DNA of 10,125 nt, taken from NCBI GenBank assembly GCA_045649405.1, contig JAZRPW010000062.1, forward strand, positions 1 through 10,125, in the 5' to 3' direction. Below the pieces are notes generated by a model, which ran no database searches, was not told the origin of the DNA, and saw only the letters and a program-made list of their open reading frames with translations. The translations under genes were made by a program, and so were the position numbers. This stretch comes from RUG11462 sp045649405 (lineage in GTDB: Bacteria; Bacillota; Clostridia; Oscillospirales; Acutalibacteraceae). This document shows positions 5,387 to 10,125 of the stretch, in pieces (positions within the stretch are counted from its first letter, which is position 1; every line of letters begins with the position of its first letter).

Positions 5387-7791
5387 TATTTCACCACAAT
5401 ATTTACAAGTTTGCCTTTAACATAAATTTCTTTAACAATGCTTTTGCCTTCAACTGCAGATAACACCTTTTCATCTGCCTTTGCAATAGCTAAAACTTCA
5501 TCTTGACCAGCATCAGCAACAACATTAAGTTTTGCTCTAACTTTACCGTTGATTTGAACAACAATTTCAATCATATCATCTTTACATTTTTCTTCGGAAT
5601 ATTCTGGCCATGAAGTTTCATTAAGCATACCTTCAAAACCAGCCATTTCCCAAAGTTCTTCTGTAATATGTGGAGCGAATGGGTTAAGTAATGTGATAAA
5701 TGTCTTCAATTCTGCTTTGTTAATTGAGCCTTTAGCATAAATATCATTAAGCAAGGTCATCATTGCAGCAATAGCAGTGTTATATTTCAATGTTTCAATA
5801 TCTTCAGAAACCTTTTTAATTGTTTTGTGGAATGCTGATTCAAGTTCTTTTGAATATTCATCGCCATCAACCAAAATTTCAAACAAATTGAAAGTTCTGT
5901 CAATAAATCTTTTACAACCTTTAACTGCATCTTTTGACCAAGGTGCGGCTTTTTCATAGTCACCCATAAACAATACATAGGTTCTAAGTACGTCTGCACC
6001 AAACTCTTCAACAACATCGTTAGGGTCAACAACATTGCCTTTTGATTTAGACATTTTTTCGCCATCTGGTCCTAAAATCAAACCTTGTGCTGTTCTCTTA
6101 GCATATGGTTCTGGGAATGGCACTTCACCCAAATCATAAAGGAATTTATACCAGAATCTTGAATAAATCAAGTGACGTGTAACGTGTTCCATACCACCAT
6201 TGTACCAGTCAACTGGCATCCAATATTTCAATTTTTCTTGTGAAGCAAATTCTTTATCATTATTAGGGTCAATGTATCTCAAGAAATACCAAGAAGAACC
6301 TGCCCATTGTGGCATTGTATCTGTTTCTCTTTTAGCATCGCCACCACATTTTGGACATTTACAGTTTACATATTCTTCAACCTTAGCAAGTGGGCTTTCG
6401 CCGTCTTGACCAGGTTTAAATTCATCAACAACCGGAAGTTTTAATGGCAATTCTTCATAAGGCACTGCAACCATTCCACACTTGTCACAATGAACAATTG
6501 GAATTGGTTCACCCCAATATCTTTGACGGTTAAATGCCCAGTCTTTCATTTTGTACTGAACGCCTTTTTCGCCAATGCCCTTTTCTGTCAAAAATTCAAT
6601 CATTTTGTCAATGGCTTGAGATTTTTCACAAATACCATTAAGGAATTCAGAGTTAACCATTTCGCCACTTTCTGTGTATGGCTCTACTGTAATATCTCCG
6701 CCTTTAATAACTTCAATGATATCAATACCGAACTTTTTAGCAAAGTCATAGTCTCTGCCATCATGAGCAGGAACAGCCATAATAGCGCCTGTGCCGTAAC
6801 CCATCATAACATAGTCAGAAATATAAATAGGAATTTCTTTGTTATTAACTGGGTTAATTGCAGTAAGACCGTCAATTTTAACACCTGTTTTATCTTTAAC
6901 AAGTTGAGTTCTTTCAAACTCAGTCTTTTTAGCACATTCTTTTTTATAGTCTTCCAAAGCTTCAATGTTAGCAATTTTTTCTTTGTTTTGCTCAATCATT
7001 GGATGTTCAGGAGCAATAACCATAAATGTTACACCAAAAAGTGTATCTGGTCTTGTTGTGTAAACCTTTAATGATTCATCGATTTCTTTAATTTTAAAAT
7101 CAACAAAAGCACCAGTTGATTTACCAATCCAGTTTTCTTGTTGAAGTTTAACATTTGGCAAATAATCAACTTCTTTAAGTCCTTCAAGAAGTTTATCAGC
7201 ATAGTCAGTAATTCTCAAATACCAAACATCTTTTGATTTTTGAACAATTGGACTATTACAAATGTCACATTTACCGCCTTGTGAGTCTTCATTAGAAAGA
7301 ACTACTTTACAAGATGGACAATAGTTAATCAAAGTCTTATCACGGAATGCAAGGCCTTTTTCAAACATTTTAAGAAAAATCCATTGAGTCCATTTATAAT
7401 AATTTTCATCAGTTGTATCAATTGTTTTTGACCAGTCAAATGAAAAGCCAACTCTTTTTAATTGATTAGTAAAGTTTTCAATATTTCTATCAGTTACAAC
7501 TCTTGGGTGAATACCTGTTTTGATTGCATAGTTTTCGGTTGGCAAACCATAAGCATCAAAACCGAGTGGAAAAAGAACATTGTAACCTTGCAATCTTCTT
7601 TTTCTTGATAAAACTTCAAGGCCTGAATATGCTTTGATATGACCAACGTGCATACCAGCACCTGATGGATATGGAAACTCTACCAAACTATAAAACTTAG
7701 GCAAAGTATAATCTTCTTTTGCTTCAAAAGTTTTGTTTTCTTCCCAAATCTTTTGCCATTTTTCTTCAGTACTTTTAAATTCGTATTTCAA
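5386..7791 (-). CDS. leuS: Leucyl-tRNA synthetase
   Basis: This class I synthetase charges tRNA-Leu. The 801-residue length suits a bacterial LeuRS. Visible in order are the HIGH-type motif HVGH (48-51) in PYPSGAGMHVGH, a zinc-binding insert (C158, C161, C175, C178), the CP1 editing domain with TTRPDTLFG (245-253) and the editing aspartate D344 in AHDGRDYDF, a second cysteine cluster (C435, C438, C479, C482), the KMSKS loop (579-583), and a C-terminal anticodon-binding and tail region. The start is TTG. The codon just before it is an in-frame TAG, AAAGGAG lies 8 nt upstream, and the next internal Met falls within the catalytic core. It lies 14 nt after rsfS, with no T-box leader, so it is regulated as part of the operon rather than by its own leucine-responsive element. 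Confidence 0.98.
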   Translation of the reverse strand: MKYEFKSTEEKWQKIWEENKTFEAKEDYTLPKFYSLVEFPYPSGAGMHVGHIKAYSGLEVLSRKRRLQGYNVLFPLGFDAYGLPTENYAIKTGIHPRVVTDRNIENFTNQLKRVGFSFDWSKTIDTTDENYYKWTQWIFLKMFEKGLAFRDKTLINYCPSCKVVLSNEDSQGGKCDICNSPIVQKSKDVWYLRITDYADKLLEGLKEVDYLPNVKLQQENWIGKSTGAFVDFKIKEIDESLKVYTTRPDTLFGVTFMVIAPEHPMIEQNKEKIANIEALEDYKKECAKKTEFERTQLVKDKTGVKIDGLTAINPVNNKEIPIYISDYVMMGYGTGAIMAVPAHDGRDYDFAKKFGIDIIEVIKGGDITVEPYTESGEMVNSEFLNGICEKSQAIDKMIEFLTEKGIGEKGVQYKMKDWAFNRQRYWGEPIPIVHCDKCGMVAVPYEELPLKLPVVDEFKPGQDGESPLAKVEEYVNCKCPKCGGDAKRETDTMPQWAGSSWYFLRYIDPNNDKEFASQEKLKYWMPVDWYNGGMEHVTRHLIYSRFWYKFLYDLGEVPFPEPYAKRTAQGLILGPDGEKMSKSKGNVVDPNDVVEEFGADVLRTYVLFMGDYEKAAPWSKDAVKGCKRFIDRTFNLFEILVDGDEYSKELESAFHKTIKKVSEDIETLKYNTAIAAMMTLLNDIYAKGSINKAELKTFITLLNPFAPHITEELWEMAGFEGMLNETSWPEYSEEKCKDDMIEIVVQINGKVRAKLNVVADAGQDEVLAIAKADEKVLSAVEGKSIVKEIYVKGKLVNIVVK

Positions 7792-7799
7792 CTAAAAAA

Positions 7800-7806
7800 C
7801 TCCTTT
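7800..7806 (-). promoter_or_regulatory. Ribosome binding site for the TTG start of leuS
   Basis: AAAGGAG on the minus strand, 8 nt before TTG (7789-7791), overlaps the rsfS stop codon. An in-frame TAG immediately precedes the TTG, which excludes any more upstream start and makes TTG the first possible codon of the frame. Confidence 0.85.
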
Positions 7807-8159
7807 TATTCGCTAATAATATCTGAAATATCAATTTCTTGACCATCTTGCCAAATCTTTTCAAGAGAATAAAACTCTCTTTCTTGACGGCCAAGAACAT
7901 GAATTACTACATCGCCATAATCAAGCAAAATCCAACCACTTGCCTTGCCTTCAACATGGCCAGGTTCAATTCCGTTTTCGCTCATTTTTTCATCAACAAC
8001 ATCTGCAAGAGCACGAACTTGTGTTGAAGAATTACCACTTGCGAAAATAAAATAATCGCCTAATATTGTAAGGTCATCAATTTTAATAACCTTAATGTCT
8101 GTTGCTTTTTTACTATCTAATGCCTTAACGGCGATAGTTACTTTTTCAAAAGTATCCAT
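7806..8159 (-). CDS. rsfS: Ribosome silencing factor RsfS (YbeB/iojap family)
   Basis: RsfS binds ribosomal protein L14 on the 50S subunit and blocks subunit joining when nutrients are short. The 117-residue length is typical. Conserved family segments are visible: ALDSKKATDIKVIKI near the N-terminus, LGDYFIFASGNSSTQVRAL in the middle, and the core EGKASGWILLDYGDVVIHV followed by the conserved FYSLEKIW. The ATG has AAGGAG upstream, overlapping the TAA of the LCP gene 10 nt away. In Firmicutes it commonly follows nadD and yqeK. Here an LCP gene lies between, and leuS follows. Confidence 0.97.
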   Translation of the reverse strand: MDTFEKVTIAVKALDSKKATDIKVIKIDDLTILGDYFIFASGNSSTQVRALADVVDEKMSENGIEPGHVEGKASGWILLDYGDVVIHVLGRQEREFYSLEKIWQDGQEIDISDIISE

Positions 8160-8169
8160 TTAATCTCCT

Positions 8170-9414
8170 TTATTGTGCTTGTGTTGTTGTAGTTTGTGTT
8201 TCACCATTATGAAATTCGTTTAACGAACCTTCGTGAAGCATATTACCATAATCATCATTATAAGAAGCACCAATTTCTGAATAATCAATAATGCTCATTT
8301 CACTTGTTGTAAGCAAAGTTTCATCATAAGGTCTAAAATACTCATTAATCATATCTGCAGTATCTTGCTTATGGCAAACCCAACAAGAAAGACCCCTAAC
8401 TGTTGCAGTTTGACCAGGCAAAGTCATAATCTTAACACTATCAAGTTTTAAATTATTAACTTCTTTAGCATAACCAAGTGCTATACCCGGAGGCATATCA
8501 GTAGAAATTTCATTCATACAGTTAGTTGCAATTGAAAGCATTTCTGAAAGTGAAACTTCAGTTAATTGTTTTAAAAGTGCAGCGTAAATTGAGCGTTGAT
8601 TTTTAAGTCTGCCCATATCACTACCACCATCGGTATTTTTACGGTTACGAATCAAAGCAGTTGCCCATTGACCGTCGAGATGTACTTTACCTTTGCTAAA
8701 GTATTGAACCTGTTCTGGTTTGCGAGAGTCATCAACAAGTTTAAAGTCACGGTCCAACTCAATATCAAGGCCACCAATTGCATCAATAACTTTCTCTGTA
8801 CCTCTAACAGTCACAGTTGCATAGTTATCAATTGGAATTCCAAATTTTGAGTTAATGCATCTAATTAAAGCTTTGATTTTTGACTCGCCCTCACGTGGGT
8901 TGCCAAATACTGCATTTATTTTACCACTTGGCACATCGCCAACATAAGTGTCTCTTGGAATTTGCAAAATGTTTGCTTCATTGTTTGCCAAGTCATAACA
9001 AACAACCATAATAATATCAGTTAAGTTTTCTGATAAGTCAACACCACAAACAAGAAAATATGCAACATTTTCGTGTGGCGAAACCATAATGTCTTCATAT
9101 CCTGGTTTTTCAGTTTCATCAATGTTTTTATCATGAAAAAATTTAGAGTCAAAAATCGAAGTTACTGAGAAAACAATTGTTGAAACAACAAGCAAAATTG
9201 AAAGCAAAGTGTTAGATAAAATCAACATCTTTTTTGACTTTTCTGTTTTTGCTTTGTTCCCCATCTTTTTCAAATCAAAAGATTTGTCTTTGGAATGAGA
9301 AAAAATTTCATTGTTTTGTTCTGTTTTTTTTGAATTTATATTAGAACCTTTATTAACCCTTTGTCGTTTAATAGGTTTTTTTCTTAATTCATCTGACGAC
9401 TTTTTATAAGCCAT
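8170..9414 (-). CDS. LCP family (LytR-CpsA-Psr) cell-wall glycopolymer ligase
   Basis: LCP enzymes transfer teichoic acids or capsular polymers from a lipid carrier to peptidoglycan. This 414-residue protein has a basic cytoplasmic N-terminus (1-63), one membrane helix (about 64-88) and an extracellular LCP domain. Conserved motifs are GVD and TD (D126, D133), QIPRDTYV (R154, D155), GKINAVFG, and IRNRKN followed by DMGRLKNQR (R256, R258, D266, R269, Q273). These are the residues that bind the polyprenyl pyrophosphate head group and metal. The C-terminus is a short Thr/Gln-rich tail. A CWVC pair (C344, C347) near the end of the domain is unusual for an extracytoplasmic Firmicute protein. The ATG lies 3 nt after the yqeK stop, with AAGGAAG upstream. 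No glycan synthesis genes are nearby, so the polymer is unknown. Confidence 0.95.
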   Translation of the reverse strand: MAYKKSSDELRKKPIKRQRVNKGSNINSKKTEQNNEIFSHSKDKSFDLKKMGNKAKTEKSKKMLILSNTLLSILLVVSTIVFSVTSIFDSKFFHDKNIDETEKPGYEDIMVSPHENVAYFLVCGVDLSENLTDIIMVVCYDLANNEANILQIPRDTYVGDVPSGKINAVFGNPREGESKIKALIRCINSKFGIPIDNYATVTVRGTEKVIDAIGGLDIELDRDFKLVDDSRKPEQVQYFSKGKVHLDGQWATALIRNRKNTDGGSDMGRLKNQRSIYAALLKQLTEVSLSEMLSIATNCMNEISTDMPPGIALGYAKEVNNLKLDSVKIMTLPGQTATVRGLSCWVCHKQDTADMINEYFRPYDETLLTTSEMSIIDYSEIGASYNDDYGNMLHEGSLNEFHNGETQTTTTQAQ

Positions 9415-9417
9415 AAT

Positions 9418-9990
9418 TTACTTCCTTTCAAAAATCTCCATTGCTAAAAAATTATAAGCATTAATTGTGTCAATATGGATAGGTGCTTTTTTGCGTACTA
9501 AATTCTCAATTGAAAATTTCAACGCATAAAACACTGCTAAATCTAAATTTTCTTCACTTATTTGTCTTAAAAATTCAACACCGTCAAAATCTCTGTCAAC
9601 CGAAATGATATCAGCCAAAAAAACAATTTTCTCTAACTTAGACATATTCTCTCTGCCGGTTGTGTGAAACTTAATAGCGTTGAGAATATCTTCGTCAGTA
9701 ACATTGAATTTTTCACTAACAAGTAATGAACCGGCAATCGAATGCCACAACAAATCAACATTCTTTTGCACGTTATCTAATATTATACCAAACTTCTCAA
9801 ATATTTGCAATATGTTTTCTCTTGATTCATTCTTGCAAATATCATGAATTAAGCCACAAAAATATGCTTTATCTTCATCACAACCATATTTTTGAGCCAA
9901 ATATAAACATTTATCAGCAACATTCAAACTATGTTGAAACCTATGCTCGTTTAAATGTTCTTTCAAATAATCAATATAAACAGAATACAT
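9418..9990 (-). CDS. yqeK: HD-domain protein YqeK, likely symmetrical Ap4A hydrolase
   Basis: YqeK proteins hydrolyse diadenosine tetraphosphate to two ADP with a metal centre held by an HD domain. This 190-residue protein has the ligands in place: H20 in RFQHSLNVA, H49-D50 in GLIHDICKN, H83 in LLWHSIAG, H109 in AIKFHTTGR, and D127 in FLADIIS, followed by DRDFDGV. The start is the ATG at 9988-9990, because AAAGGA lies 6 nt upstream and the protein then begins MYSVYIDYLKEHL as in the family. A longer open reading from 10086 would run back into the nadD coding region in another frame. It lies 10 nt after the nadD stop and 3 nt before the LCP gene. Confidence 0.95.
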   Translation of the reverse strand: MYSVYIDYLKEHLNEHRFQHSLNVADKCLYLAQKYGCDEDKAYFCGLIHDICKNESRENILQIFEKFGIILDNVQKNVDLLWHSIAGSLLVSEKFNVTDEDILNAIKFHTTGRENMSKLEKIVFLADIISVDRDFDGVEFLRQISEENLDLAVFYALKFSIENLVRKKAPIHIDTINAYNFLAMEIFERK

Positions 9991-9996
9991 AATTAA

Positions 9997-10002
9997 TCCT
10001 TT
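9997..10002 (-). promoter_or_regulatory. Ribosome binding site that fixes the start of yqeK
   Basis: AAAGGA on the minus strand, 6 nt before the ATG at 9988-9990, overlapping the nadD stop codon. It supports the 190-residue form over the longer in-frame reading from 10086. Confidence 0.8.
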
Positions 10003-10125
10003 ATTTATATAAATTGTTTTCGATGATATAGTCGTACACTTCTTTTGATAAAAAAGAACTATAATCATCACTGTTTTTAATAGCATTTCTCACTTCAGTC
10101 GATGAGAATGGCGAAACTTTAATCT
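10001..10125 (-). CDS. nadD: Nicotinate-nucleotide adenylyltransferase, C-terminal fragment
   Basis: The last 40 codons of a gene that enters from the window edge are visible. They read IKVSPFSSTEVRNAIKN, then a variable stretch, then VYDYIIENNLYK and TAA. The S-S-T-E-V-R segment is the ISSTxIR motif near the C-terminus of NadD, which binds the ATP phosphates, and the ending V-x-x-Y-I-x-x-x-x-L-Y is also characteristic. NadD makes deamido-NAD from nicotinate mononucleotide and ATP. Its position directly before yqeK is the usual Firmicutes order, which supports the call. The catalytic N-terminal region lies outside the window. Confidence 0.9.
   Translation of the reverse strand, partial: IKVSPFSSTEVRNAIKNSDDYSSFLSKEVYDYIIENNLYK

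Noticed and set aside
4964..5425. 153-residue open frame on the plus strand
   Set aside because: It is antisense to the GH5 gene and the end of leuS, with no ribosome binding site or family resemblance.
6490..7071. 193-residue open frame on the plus strand
   Set aside because: It lies wholly inside leuS in antisense, has low-complexity F/N/S-rich composition and no recognisable domain.
7792..7805. Possible T-box or leucine-responsive leader before leuS
   Set aside because: Only 14 nt separate rsfS and leuS, far too short for a T-box. leuS is an internal operon gene.
9991..10086. N-terminal extension of yqeK by 32 residues
   Set aside because: The extension overlaps the nadD coding region in another frame. 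The ATG at 9988-9990 has its own ribosome binding site and matches the family start.
1..10125. Mobile element, CRISPR array, tRNA, rRNA or phage genes
   Set aside because: No transposase or integrase coding region, no regularly spaced direct repeats and no tRNA- or rRNA-like segments were seen. Gene order is compact and housekeeping in type.

Overview
The window is a low-G+C stretch (roughly one third G+C by eye) in which every supported gene lies on the minus strand, so the genes read from high to low coordinates. Strong AGGAGG-type ribosome binding sites, sigma-A type promoters, and the gene content and order (nadD-yqeK-LCP-rsfS-leuS, efp next to a CD1247-type zinc-ribbon gene, yqeG beside an endonuclease IV-like gene) point to a Firmicute of the class Clostridia, plausibly a gut lineage. 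A more precise taxonomy cannot be read from the sequence alone.

Region 1 (10125 down to 4466) is one tightly packed operon: the 3' end of nadD (NAD synthesis), yqeK (HD-domain Ap4A hydrolase), an LCP-family cell-wall ligase, rsfS (ribosome silencing factor), leuS (leucyl-tRNA synthetase, TTG start) and a GH5 glycoside hydrolase without a signal peptide. Gaps are 3 to 14 nt, and the last pair overlaps by one base (TAATG). The operon promoter lies outside the window.

Region 2 (4460 down to 2747) starts with a consensus promoter (TTGACA, 17 bp, TATAAT) whose entire spacer is a palindrome. It drives rpsU (ribosomal protein S21, 58 aa, GTG start). Two inverted repeats, one a good intrinsic terminator, follow rpsU. 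After them come yqeG (HAD phosphatase) and an endonuclease IV-like TIM-barrel gene that is translationally coupled to it. No promoter of their own is evident, so they may depend on read-through.

Region 3 (2736 down to 1693) is a two-gene unit, efp (elongation factor P) and a CD1247-type acidic zinc-ribbon protein, with its own promoter and a strong terminator hairpin.

Region 4 (1688 down to 1319) is a single-gene unit for a 93-aa two-helix membrane protein of unknown function, with its own extended -10 promoter and terminator.

Region 5 (1284 down to 1) has a promoter, a 389-aa nucleotidyltransferase-fold protein and the first 19 codons of an unidentified downstream gene.

Most of the window is ordinary translation, ribosome and cell-envelope housekeeping. 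I see no mobile element, CRISPR array, tRNA or rRNA, and no clear novel multi-gene system. The points most worth a second look are the palindromic rpsU promoter, the cytoplasmic GH5 enzyme coupled to leuS, the hairpin-gated yqeG/endonuclease IV-like pair, and the altered metal site of that endonuclease IV-like protein. No intergenic stretch exceeds about 120 bases.
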